Source of the DNA: JAYVJH01 sp043777595
GTDB lineage: Bacteria > Bacteroidota > Bacteroidia > Cytophagales > Spirosomataceae
Length of the DNA stretch: 51,823 nt
Assembly (NCBI GenBank): GCA_043777595.1
Contig: JAYWHT010000045.1
Location: forward strand, 1 to 51,823
Reading direction: 5' to 3'
In this document: positions 32,272 through 41,300 of the stretch, one piece after another
Layout: every line of letters starts with the position of its first letter
Numbering within the stretch: the stretch's first letter is position 1
The notes under the pieces: model-generated
Database searches by the model: none
Told to the model about the DNA's origin: nothing
The model's input: the letters and a program-made list of their open reading frames with translations, nothing else
Position numbers and translations under genes: made by a program

Positions 32272-33390
32272 ATGTTTTCAAAGGCACTACCCTTTTTATT
32301 GTTAATATTTGTCTCGTGTACATCAAGAGAAACAAATAAAATATCATTAAAATTACAAATTGATTCATTGTCTATACCGATTGATAGTAGTTATATGAAT
32401 TCCTATTATGTTTTTTCATATAATGACAAAACAGGTAAATTGACAGGTTTTAACAGTGATAGACAAAAATTAGATTATTTCGATTTATTAAGCCGTAACG
32501 CTCTTGGTAGTACAAAATTGGAAAAGGAGGGTCCAGATGGAGTCAATGAAGTTTCAGGACTACATTTTCAGTCCCAAGACTCGATTTTTGTTCAAGATGG
32601 ATTATTTTTAAAGCTAATTGATTCAAAAGGGAAAGTTAAAAGTAAATTTGACATAACTGAAAATGCTAAAAAAGTACTTGGGCGACCTATTGTAAATCAA
32701 TATGTTCGTTTATATTATAACTCTAATAGAAAATCGTTTATCTATTTTTTAACACTTGAAAATCCCAAAAAAATTGACCAGCCCATATTTGCAGAGTATA
32801 GAATAGAGAACAGAACGCTGAATGTTTTGCCTATTTCGTTTTCTGAGTATTTTTTAAAAAATGATGGTAAAATGGGCTTTTTGAGTTACGCAAATGCTAC
32901 TATTGTTGAAGACAACCAATTGATATACAATTATTTATTTAGTAACGATATATTTAGTTATGATTTAAAAAATCATAACACTGTCAAATCAAAATCAGAA
33001 AGTAGTATTACCAAATCTATTGCATCACCATTATTGCCCACAGCGGGAGGCGATTTAGAGAAATGGCAGATTCACGCCATTGAAAACCCATATTTTTTTC
33101 AAATGATATATGATAAAAACAAAAAATTATTTTATCAGTTTTCGTGGCAAGAAATTCCATACGAAAAGAAGGATAATACTTTTGTCTCCTTTGTTGATAA
33201 ACCATTGGTGCTATCTGTGTTTGATGAGAACTTAGTTTTACTTCATGAGGAAAAACTACCTAAAAATACATACATGCCATTTTCTTGGTTTGTAACCAAT
33301 GACGGACTATTTGTAAGTAATCAACACCCTAAAAACCCATCATTAAATGAAGACCGTTTATCGTTTCATGTTATTAGGATTACTCGCTAG
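32272..33390 (+). CDS. DUF4221-like lipoprotein, probable beta-propeller
   Basis: This 372-residue protein has a lipobox, LLIFVSC, at residue 16. The repeating beta pattern and the ending DGLFVSNQHPKNPSLNEDRL followed by SFHVIRI fit the DUF4221 family, which looks like a six-bladed propeller. It should be anchored to a membrane and exposed in the periplasm or at the surface. The gene is markedly AT-rich compared with the flanking RND and glycosyltransferase genes. The next gene overlaps its end by 44 bases. A receptor or processing role for the upstream peptide is conjecture. Confidence 0.65.
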   Translation: MFSKALPFLLLIFVSCTSRETNKISLKLQIDSLSIPIDSSYMNSYYVFSYNDKTGKLTGFNSDRQKLDYFDLLSRNALGSTKLEKEGPDGVNEVSGLHFQSQDSIFVQDGLFLKLIDSKGKVKSKFDITENAKKVLGRPIVNQYVRLYYNSNRKSFIYFLTLENPKKIDQPIFAEYRIENRTLNVLPISFSEYFLKNDGKMGFLSYANATIVEDNQLIYNYLFSNDIFSYDLKNHNTVKSKSESSITKSIASPLLPTAGGDLEKWQIHAIENPYFFQMIYDKNKKLFYQFSWQEIPYEKKDNTFVSFVDKPLVLSVFDENLVLLHEEKLPKNTYMPFSWFVTNDGLFVSNQHPKNPSLNEDRLSFHVIRITR

Positions 33391-33817
33391 TTTGGTTTCA
33401 TTAACTAACGGATGTGTTAGTAAAGAATCGCCAGATAAAAAAGAGAGGCTATTATCACTTTTGAAAAATGAATTTCAAATTTCTGGCTCTAATAGACAAA
33501 TAGCTATCGTTTTGAATGCGGGCTGTGATCCATGCTTAGAAAAATCCGCTCAATTTATAAATAAAATTGGTGCAGACGTTAGATATAGACAGGTTGAAAA
33601 AATAGTCATATTTAGCAATGATGATAAGCTGTTTAAAATGATTGAGAATACGGCTACGAGAAAGTTTAGGGATTCTAAGTTTCTACTTGCCAAATATGGT
33701 CTCCAACTGTCCAATAATTTTCTGGTAGAATTTGATGAAAATAAGAATGTAGTTTATTTCAACGACATGACCACACAAACAATAGAAAGTGTGAACGCAC
33801 ATTACCACATAAATTAG
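33347..33817 (+). CDS. Thioredoxin-like lipoprotein with CDPC motif
   Basis: This 156-residue protein carries a lipoprotein signal (LLASLVSLTNGC). Its central part reads IAIVLNAGCDPCLEKSAQF, with a CxxC pair (CDPC) at the start of a helix after a beta strand, as in thioredoxin folds. IVIFSNDDKLF and NNFLVEFDENKNVVYFND supply later strands. A second in-frame ATG at 33368 would shorten the signal peptide by seven residues. Next to a four-cysteine exported peptide, a role in making or shuffling its disulfides is an attractive inference. Confidence 0.65.
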   Translation: MKTVYRFMLLGLLASLVSLTNGCVSKESPDKKERLLSLLKNEFQISGSNRQIAIVLNAGCDPCLEKSAQFINKIGADVRYRQVEKIVIFSNDDKLFKMIENTATRKFRDSKFLLAKYGLQLSNNFLVEFDENKNVVYFNDMTTQTIESVNAHYHIN

Positions 33818-33818
33818 T

Positions 33819-35273
33819 ATGTTACCTACTCAAACTTTCTGGCTCACCAAAGACTTAATGTGTGGCTGGTTGAGTGTTGAGTTTCATTTGATGGGTTGGG
33901 CACTAAGTTTCCATAGCATTCAGAAACACCACTCGACCCCGCAGTTACTGAGTAATGAGCAAGGTGCTGAGTTATTGGTGGGTCAGTTGAGTTTACCTTA
34001 TGCTGGTGTTTCGTTGGTCTTAGATGGTTTTGAGTTAGAGGAGTTCAGTGAATACAGTCTTCTCAGAAAAATAAGGGCTTATGCTCTTCAAAATGAGCCT
34101 TTCGTACATATAGATGGTGATGCATTTCTGTTTGCACCCTTGCCCCAAACACTATTGACAGCCTCTCTTTTTGCCCAAAACTACGAGTACAATCATACTT
34201 ATTATGAAACCATTTATGGTATTATAAAACAACATTTTAGGTACATACCCAGCTGGCTACACCCCAATAATAAAGGCTATATGGCAGCGGCTAATACAGG
34301 TTTGGTTGGTGGTACAGACACAGCATTTTATAAAAATTTGCAAACTGAAATCATTTATTTTTTAGAGCAAAATCGGGCATTCCTGCACTTGGCCACGCCA
34401 AACATAGATTTTAGTATTTTTTTGGAACAGGTATTTTTTCAGTTATTGGCCGACCAGAAAGACAAAAAAGTACAGTATTTGCTTGATTATGAAGTAGATG
34501 AGCGACTCAATTATGGTTTAGATCGTTTCAAAGACCTACCCACAAGTTGTAGTTATATACACTTGATGAGCTATAAACATAACTCCACGGCCTGTGAGCA
34601 AATGGCACAACGATTATGGATAGAAGCGCCAGAACTGTACGAACGTTGTAGAGTTGTTGCACGGCAATTAGAAGCTACAAACCATGTTGTTTCGATTCCG
34701 ATAGAATTATCAGCCTCATATCGTAGCTCATTGTTATCTCCAAACAGCCCGCCGGACGTAATGAATGATATATTTGATTTTGAACAACAAAAAAAAGAGT
34801 TTACAACATCTCTACCTTCCGAAGCCATATTATGGCAACTGTGGCAAGACCACTCAGTAGTAATCAACACGAAACTATCATTACCTAAATCTCAGCTTCT
34901 ACAGCAGTACATTGGCCATAGCAAACTGTCAAAGCGCATTGTGTCGGAGTGGAATTGGGCAGAGGCCAATGAGTTTTTGGGACAAGATAAAAAACCTGAT
35001 TATGTGGCAAACACTACTATTGATTCTACTTATTTTGAAGTGGCTCTTTATGTTTATCCGCATTTGCTAGTTATTAAAGAACATCTTTTAGACGTAATCA
35101 ATATTTTAATATTAGATACCTTTGAGCAACCAAAATCATTTGAGGAGGGTTTAGAAACACTCTGGAAAGAAGTATCTGCATACCAACCCGAAGCCATTGA
35201 AATAGAAATGAAAGAAAGTATTAAAAGTCGTATTAGTTTCTTTTTGTATCAGGGAGTATTAACATTTAAGTAG
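33819..35273 (+). CDS. DUF6734-like protein, probable glycosyltransferase-related
   Basis: This 484-residue cytosolic protein starts 1 base after the previous gene. The first 290 residues match my recollection of DUF6734: WLTKDLMCGWLSVEFHLMGWAL, then EPFVHIDGDAFLFAPLP with a DxD-like IDGDAF motif as in nucleotide-sugar transferases, and ANTGLVGGTDTAFY. The last 190 residues are a separate region of unknown type, with a hydrophobic YVYPHLLVIKEHLLDV and ILILDTFEQPKSFEEGLETL. In Bacteroidota such genes often accompany peptide-modification loci; the activity here is unproven. Confidence 0.55.
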   Translation: MLPTQTFWLTKDLMCGWLSVEFHLMGWALSFHSIQKHHSTPQLLSNEQGAELLVGQLSLPYAGVSLVLDGFELEEFSEYSLLRKIRAYALQNEPFVHIDGDAFLFAPLPQTLLTASLFAQNYEYNHTYYETIYGIIKQHFRYIPSWLHPNNKGYMAAANTGLVGGTDTAFYKNLQTEIIYFLEQNRAFLHLATPNIDFSIFLEQVFFQLLADQKDKKVQYLLDYEVDERLNYGLDRFKDLPTSCSYIHLMSYKHNSTACEQMAQRLWIEAPELYERCRVVARQLEATNHVVSIPIELSASYRSSLLSPNSPPDVMNDIFDFEQQKKEFTTSLPSEAILWQLWQDHSVVINTKLSLPKSQLLQQYIGHSKLSKRIVSEWNWAEANEFLGQDKKPDYVANTTIDSTYFEVALYVYPHLLVIKEHLLDVINILILDTFEQPKSFEEGLETLWKEVSAYQPEAIEIEMKESIKSRISFFLYQGVLTFK

Positions 35274-35275
35274 AT

Positions 35276-36118
35276 ATGCAAAATATCACCCTCTACGTCC
35301 TCACCTACAACACACCCAAGCAGTTTGCGTATTGGTGCGAGGCTTTTGTGGCGGCATACCCAGGGGTTTTTGAAGGTTGCCAAAAATACGTCATCAACAA
35401 TTCAGACGATGGCAGAACGCATGTGGCTTACGAAATACTCTTTGAGCAATACGGCTTTGAGGTCATCAAAACTTACGCCAATACGGGTATTTGTGGTGGT
35501 CGGTTTTTGGCAGCCCAACATTTTGATAGTAGCGAGGCCCGGTATATGGTGTTTTTTGAAGACGATATGCTAATGCGTAAAAACACAAACAAACTTTGCA
35601 AAGCTGGTTTTAGAACTTACCACCCCCAACTCTTTGAACTGTGTTTAGACATCATGCAGCATGAAAACCTCTCTTATCTCAAACTTTGTTTTACAGAGGT
35701 CTATGGCTTCAATAGCCAAAACTGGGCAAGTATAGCCTTTGTAGACTTGGTTGAACGTAAAGAGTATTTGGGAACAGACGATATGAATGTGATGCCACCG
35801 ACAAATATTGTTTATCTCAATGTTGCTGATGGGTTGCCCTACTCTGTCGGAAATTTTCATTATTGCAACTGGCCTATGGTTTTTACAAAAGAGGGCAGTC
35901 GGGTGGTTTTTTTGGAAAATATCTCTCGTTTCAAACACGAAAGTGTTTGGATGAAAGAGGTGTTTTTTTCTCTCCGAGAGGGCAAAACCAAGGCAGGCTG
36001 CCTGTTGGCTTCACCTATTTTACATCATCGCAAATATACCTATCGGCCACAAGACCGCATCGAAAACGAATATGGCCAAAAAATAAGAGGCGTAAAAATA
36101 TGTCGTGATAAAAACTAA
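35276..36118 (+). CDS. Glycosyltransferase family 2-like protein
   Basis: The 280-residue product opens with ITLYVLTYNTPKQFAYWCEAF, a typical GT-A start, and has the metal-binding region YMVFFEDDMLMR with DDM as the DxD equivalent. Later the segment GNFHYCNWPMVFTKEGSRVVF and the histidine-rich end (ILHHRKYTYRPQDRI) complete the domain. It follows the DUF6734-like gene after 2 bases. The acceptor is unknown; the genetic context makes the exported peptide or a lipoprotein a possible one. Confidence 0.7.
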   Translation: MQNITLYVLTYNTPKQFAYWCEAFVAAYPGVFEGCQKYVINNSDDGRTHVAYEILFEQYGFEVIKTYANTGICGGRFLAAQHFDSSEARYMVFFEDDMLMRKNTNKLCKAGFRTYHPQLFELCLDIMQHENLSYLKLCFTEVYGFNSQNWASIAFVDLVERKEYLGTDDMNVMPPTNIVYLNVADGLPYSVGNFHYCNWPMVFTKEGSRVVFLENISRFKHESVWMKEVFFSLREGKTKAGCLLASPILHHRKYTYRPQDRIENEYGQKIRGVKICRDKN

Positions 36119-36138
36119 ATAATGTCCCTTGTTAAATT

Positions 36139-36627
36139 ATGTTTTACGACCAGTATTTACTAAATCATATAACTCAATCGTCTGAACATCAGAACAATAA
36201 TATTGGTCTTTGTGGCCTATTAGGCAAAATAGTACAAGGCTTATACGAGGCAAACGAGCAAGAAAATGAAGCGGTTTTTGAGCAAAACTTTGAGGCATTG
36301 ACCACACTTATCAACGAAATTTATAGCGGCCAATACCCCTTGATGATGAACGCCACCCTCGACAATGGCCTCGCTGGGCTGGGCTTAGTGCTACACAGCC
36401 TCATGGCCGACGGCCTGATAGAAAACAGTACGGAGCCGCTGCTCGTAGATATAGATGCCTTTGTGTATGCAGGTGCAAAAAAGTATTTCTCAAAAGGCAA
36501 CCACGCTTTTGAGACTGGCGGCGAGGGTGGCCTATACTACCTAACACTACGCCAAGACAAAAACCCATCCGCCAAAAAATATGTATCTGATTTGACAAAA
36601 GCGAATTTTTTTTCTAAATTAGTGTGA
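36139..36627 (+). pseudogene. Truncated LanC-like (lanthionine synthetase C family) gene
   Basis: The 162-residue frame resembles only the N-terminal half of Bacteroidota LanC-like proteins: NIGLCGLLGKIVQGLYEANE, LDNGLAGLGLVLHSLMADGL, and VDIDAFVYAG. LanC proteins have around 350-400 residues and bind zinc through Cys and His residues in the second half, which is missing here. The end (TKANFFSKLV) does not look like LanC. The RND membrane-fusion gene begins right after, so the 3' part was probably lost when that region was joined. A shortened functional protein cannot be excluded. Confidence 0.55.
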
Positions 36628-36659
36628 TAAACACAAAACAACAAATACAAATGCAGGAA

Positions 36660-37745
36660 ATGAAAACACAAGCCTCAAATTTCATTGCTTTCATTCTCTT
36701 CATTCTAATCTCTTGCACCAAACCCACCGACCAAGAAACCACCGCTACTGCCAGTCAATCCACCGCCAACATTACCCAAGTAGCTGCTGTTGAGGCCAAA
36801 ACGCAGCCTTTTGCGTTGCAGTTACTCTCCAATGGGCGCATTTCGGCGCAGGGGCGAGCGAGTTTGCAGTTCAAGGTGCAGGGGGTCATTGAGCATATTT
36901 ATGTGAGCAACGGGCAGGGAGTTTCGGCTGGGGCTTTGCTGGCGCAGTTAGACAATTCGGCCCAGCAGGTGGCAGTAGAGCAGGCGCAAGTCCAACTCAA
37001 AGAAGCCCGCCTCGAACTCAACAAACTACTCATAGAATACGGCGGCGAAGACCAAGATAGTAGCTCGGTGCGGCCTCGTATTTGGGAAGCCGTCAAAACC
37101 AAAAGTGGTTATTATAGAGCTGTGGCCAACCTACACTCGGCCCGTTTGCAAGTACAAAATACCTACCTACGTGCGCCCTACGCTGGGGTGGTGGCCAATC
37201 TCAAAACCAAAGCCCACAACCCAACCACAATGTCTGAGCCGTTTTGTACGCTATTGAGCCGAGCGGAGGTGCTGGTAGAGTTTGCAGTGCTGGAGAGCGA
37301 GCTGTCGGTGGTGCAGGTAGGCCAAACGGCACGGGTGCAGCCCGTGGCCATGGAGGGGCGCAGCTATGGGGCGGTAGTGAGCGAGGTCAATCCGTTTGTC
37401 AATGAGCAGGGGTTGGTACTGGTCAAGGCACGTATTCAAAACGCTGATAAACAGTTGTTTGAGGGTATGAACGCCCGAGTGATTATCGAAAAACAGTTAG
37501 GCAGCCAGTTGATTGTTCCCAAAGAGGCAGTTGTAGAGCGGTCGGGGCGCAAGGTGGTGTTTTGTTATGAAGCCCAAAATGACACGCTGGGCTTGGCCAA
37601 ATGGCACTATGTAACAATAGCCCACGAAAACCAAACGCACATCGCCATCGGCGAGGGCCTCAAAGCTGGCGAAAAAGTAATAGTTGAGGGCAACCTGAAT
37701 CTGGGGCATGATGCGAAAATACAAATGAAGAGAATGAAGGAATGA
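36660..37745 (+). CDS. RND efflux membrane-fusion protein (periplasmic adaptor lipoprotein)
   Basis: This 361-residue adaptor begins with a lipoprotein signal, FIAFILFILISC, from the ATG at 36660; ATG 36651 and GTG 36624 are in-frame alternatives. It has the lipoyl/hairpin segment (ISAQGRASLQFKVQGVIEHI, VSNGQGVSAGALLAQLDNS), a short coiled coil (QAQVQLKEARLELNKLL), and the beta-barrel part (TYLRAPYAGVVANLKTKAHN). It links an RND permease to an outer-membrane channel. The C terminus, QMKRMKE, is encoded by the start of the repeat that also flanks the next small gene. Its permease lies 640 bases downstream. Confidence 0.9.
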   Translation: MKTQASNFIAFILFILISCTKPTDQETTATASQSTANITQVAAVEAKTQPFALQLLSNGRISAQGRASLQFKVQGVIEHIYVSNGQGVSAGALLAQLDNSAQQVAVEQAQVQLKEARLELNKLLIEYGGEDQDSSSVRPRIWEAVKTKSGYYRAVANLHSARLQVQNTYLRAPYAGVVANLKTKAHNPTTMSEPFCTLLSRAEVLVEFAVLESELSVVQVGQTARVQPVAMEGRSYGAVVSEVNPFVNEQGLVLVKARIQNADKQLFEGMNARVIIEKQLGSQLIVPKEAVVERSGRKVVFCYEAQNDTLGLAKWHYVTIAHENQTHIAIGEGLKAGEKVIVEGNLNLGHDAKIQMKRMKE

Positions 37746-37748
37746 AAA

Positions 37749-37780
37749 GAATGAAGGCTTCGCTTTGCTTCGCAATGAAG
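37749..37780 (+). repeat. Left inverted repeat of the S23/IVP-family element
   Basis: Thirty-two bases beginning GAATGAAGGC, matching in 30 of 32 positions the reverse complement of 38343-38374. Related AATGAAGAGAATG motifs extend on both sides. Confidence 0.75.
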
Positions 37781-37842
37781 AGAATGGAGACGGTGCGACG
37801 ATTCGCAATGAAAACAATGGGGCAATAAATTCAAATTAACTT

Positions 37843-38229
37843 ATGAAAGAGGGTAATGTGGTGGTTGATAAGGCTTTTCGGTTTGCGGTGAGGGTTGTGA
37901 GATTGGGTCAATATTTGATGAATGAGAAAAAGGAATTTATTTTGTCAAAACAAATCTTGAAAAGCGGTACGAGCATTGGCGCCAATTTGTCAGAAGCCGA
38001 GGGTGGCCAATCAAAAGCTGATTTTATTGCCAAATGCCAGATTAGCTATAAAGAAGCCCTCGAAACCAAATTTTGGTTACGATTATTGCAAGAAACTGAT
38101 TACCTTGACACAAAATTAGCCGAGTCACTTTTGAGCGATGTACAAGAACTAATCCGAATTTTGCAAGCCATCATCAAAACTGCTAAAATAAATGAAGAAA
38201 TGAAACGAATGAAGACGGCGAAGCCGTAA
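37843..38229 (+). CDS. Four-helix-bundle protein (S23/IVP family)
   Basis: This 128-residue helical protein shows the family pattern of proteins first found as intervening sequences in 23S rRNA genes: ILSKQILKSGTSIGANLSEA followed by KADFIAKCQISYKEALETKFWLRLL. Such proteins form small helical bundles of unknown function. The gene lies between the adaptor and permease genes of an RND operon and inside 32-bp inverted repeats. Its last codons (EEMKRMKTAKP) come from the same AATGAA-type repeat as the adaptor's end. The setting suggests a small inserted element. Confidence 0.85.
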   Translation: MKEGNVVVDKAFRFAVRVVRLGQYLMNEKKEFILSKQILKSGTSIGANLSEAEGGQSKADFIAKCQISYKEALETKFWLRLLQETDYLDTKLAESLLSDVQELIRILQAIIKTAKINEEMKRMKTAKP

Positions 38230-38342
38230 TGAAGAGAATGAAAAAAATGAAGCCTTTACTATATAACGAACAAGATGTTGCGTTTTGCTACCCAGTGAAA
38301 GGAATAGAAAACCATTTTCTTTATTGCGGAACGCTGTATCGT

Positions 38343-38374
38343 CTTCATTGCGAAGCATAGCGCAGCCTTCATTC
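38343..38374 (-). repeat. Right inverted repeat of the S23/IVP-family element
   Basis: Inverted partner of 37749-37780. The 38230-38388 spacer also contains ACGGCGAAGCCGT just upstream (a small hairpin at the end of the S23/IVP gene) and further AATGAA motifs, and ends 14 bases before the permease ATG. Confidence 0.75.
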
Positions 38375-38388
38375 CCTTCATTTAAAAA

Positions 38389-41300
38389 ATGGTACATTTT
38401 TTAATATATCGCCCTATTGCCGTTCTTATCAGCACGTTGGCGTTGGTGGGGTTGGGCTTGGTTACTTTCCAGAAAATACCCGTTTCGCTACTGCCCGATA
38501 TTGATATTCCCGAAATAACGGTACAGGTCAGTTATCCTTCTGCTGCCGCTCGAGAACTTCAACAGGCCGTAGTCTGGCCGCTCAAAAACCAACTCCAACA
38601 GGTTACACACTTAGCTGATATTGAGGCCGTTACTCAGGACGGCTTCGGAATTTTGAAACTACACTTCGACTATGGTACAAACATCAACTTGGCCTATTTG
38701 GAAACAAACGAAAAAATTGATGCCCTCGCCAGTAGCTTCCCCCGAGACATGGAACGCCCCAAGGTTATTAAGGCAGGTGCTGGCGACATTGCCGTTTTTA
38801 ATCTGAACATTAGCCCAGCCCCAGCCCCCAAACCCCCGAAGGGGGCTTTAAATACAATGAAAGAAGCCCCCTTCGGGGGTTTGGACGGTACGCCGCGCGG
38901 GGCTACTTCGGGGGCGGGGGGGGCTTTTTTGTCTATTTCAGACTTCTGCGAAAATGTACTCAAACGCCGCATAGAACAACTGCCCGAGGTGGCACTTGTA
39001 GATATGACTGGGCTGGCTAAACCTGAAATGGTGGTATTGCCCGACCGCAACAAAATGCTGAGTTTGGGACTGACCGAGCAGCAACTCGCCCAAACGCTGC
39101 AAACCAATAACGTGGATTTGGGTAATGTAACTGTCAAAGATGGGCAATATCAGTACAATATCAAGTTTGGAACGGTGCTACGAACGCAGCAAGACATTGA
39201 AAATATTTATTTTAAAACCAGTCCTCAAAACGGACGACTGCTCCAACTCAACGACATTGCGACCGTAGAACTGCGTGAGCAAAAACAAAAAGGGATTTAT
39301 ACTTTCAACGGCCAGCGAGCGGTGTGTTTGGCCATCATCAAGCAGTCGGACACGCAACTGCTCACACTACGTCAAGAGTTACAAAAACTCACCGTGGCCT
39401 TTGAAAAAGACTACCCCGACCTGCGTTTTAGCATCAGTCAAGACCAAACCGAACTGCTGGATTTGTCTATCAATAACTTGACGAGCAATATTCTGACGGG
39501 TGCATTGCTGACTTTTGTGATGATTTTCTTTTTTTTGAACAACCGCAAAATTCCGTTTCTGATTGGAGCCGTCATTCCTGTTTCGTTGGTCGTTACGTTT
39601 TTGTGTTTTTTTTTGTTGGGCATTTCTATCAATATTGTTTCGTTGGCTGGCTTGGTGTTGGGTATCGGCGAAATCATTGACTCGGCTATTATCATTGTCG
39701 AAAACATCGAAGACAAACGGGCAGAGGGCTTACCACTTGACCGTGCCTGTATTGAAGGCACAGAGGAAGTCATAGGGCCGTTGTTTACGTCGGTACTGAC
39801 CAACTCGGCGGTTTTTTTGCCGCTCGTTTTTTTGAGTGGCATTGCAGGTGCATTGTTTTTTGACCAAGCCCTATCAGTTACGCTCGCTTTGGGAGTTTCG
39901 TTGCTTACGTCTTATACGCTCGTGCCTGTTTTGTATCGACTTATTTTTGAGAAAGAAGAAAAAAATCAAGGCTACATAGCAAAGTCCGAAACATGGGTGG
40001 CACGCCGTGCAGAGGCAGCGTACAATGGTTTTTTTAGTTGGTCGTTCAAATACAAAACGGCTACGGTTCTTATTTTTGGGGCATTGGTTTTGGTAGGAGG
40101 TTGGGCTTTTTGGCAAATCGAAAAACGAGGGATGCCTGCCATCAGTCGTACCGAGCTACAAGCACACATCGACTGGAACACACCAATAAACATAGCCGAA
40201 AACAACCGCCGAGTGGCCTTACTCACGCAGGGACTTCGCACTCCTACACAATACGTGAGTGGTTTTGTGGGGCAGCAACAATTTTTGCTAAATCGAGATT
40301 TACAACAAAACTTCAATGAAACACGCCTGAGTCTAAAAGTAGCCAATGATTCAGATTATCAGCAACTTACTAATGAACTAACAGCCAAAACTAAGCGATT
40401 GTTTCCAGAGGCGGTGCTTAGTTTTAGTCCTGCCAAAAATATTTTTGAGCAACTTTTCTCAACCTCAGAAGCCCCATTACAAATACGACTGTCGAGCAAT
40501 CGAAACAATGTTGTACCCAATTTTGAAAGTATTGAAGAAGCTAATAAATTGCTATCAAAAATAGGTTTGTCGCAAACCCTACCGCCCCAACAACAGCAAC
40601 TCGGTATCAGGATTGCTGCCGACAAACTACTACTTTATGATGTGCCGTTTGAGCGAGTACAGAGTGTTTTGAAAACGATTTTTAATGAAAATAACTTGGG
40701 AAGCCTAAAAGCCGAGCAAAAATATGTGCCGATAGTGTTGGGAGGACAAGAAGGCCAGACCGAAATATTATTGAACGAAACAACTGTACTAAACCGCCAA
40801 AACCAAAACGTTTCACTGCGGCAACTGATTGACATTCAACCCCAAAATGACTACAAAATATTATACGCTGGGCGAGAGGGTTATTTTGTGCCTTTTGATT
40901 TGGACGTAAAAAATGTACCACAAACCCAAAATCAAGTAAGACAAATTCTCGAAAACATACCCAATTTATCGGTCAGCTTTGCGGGTAGTTTTTTTAAGAA
41001 TCAAGCCATAATCAACCAACTGGGCGTAGTGTTTTTGGTGGCATTGGCATTGTTGTTTTTTATTTTGGCCGCCCAGTTTGAGTCGCTCACACAACCGCTG
41101 ATTGTTATGCTTACTATTTTATTGGGGCTTTCGGGAGCCGTGATTTTGTTGTTTTTGGCTAACGACAGCCTCAATATTATGTCGGTTATTGGCATGGTGG
41201 TTTTGATTGGAATATTGGACAATGATTCTATTTTGAAAATAGACACCATGAACCGCTCAGACATACAGCTATCGCTTACTGAAACCATCAGGCTGGCAGG

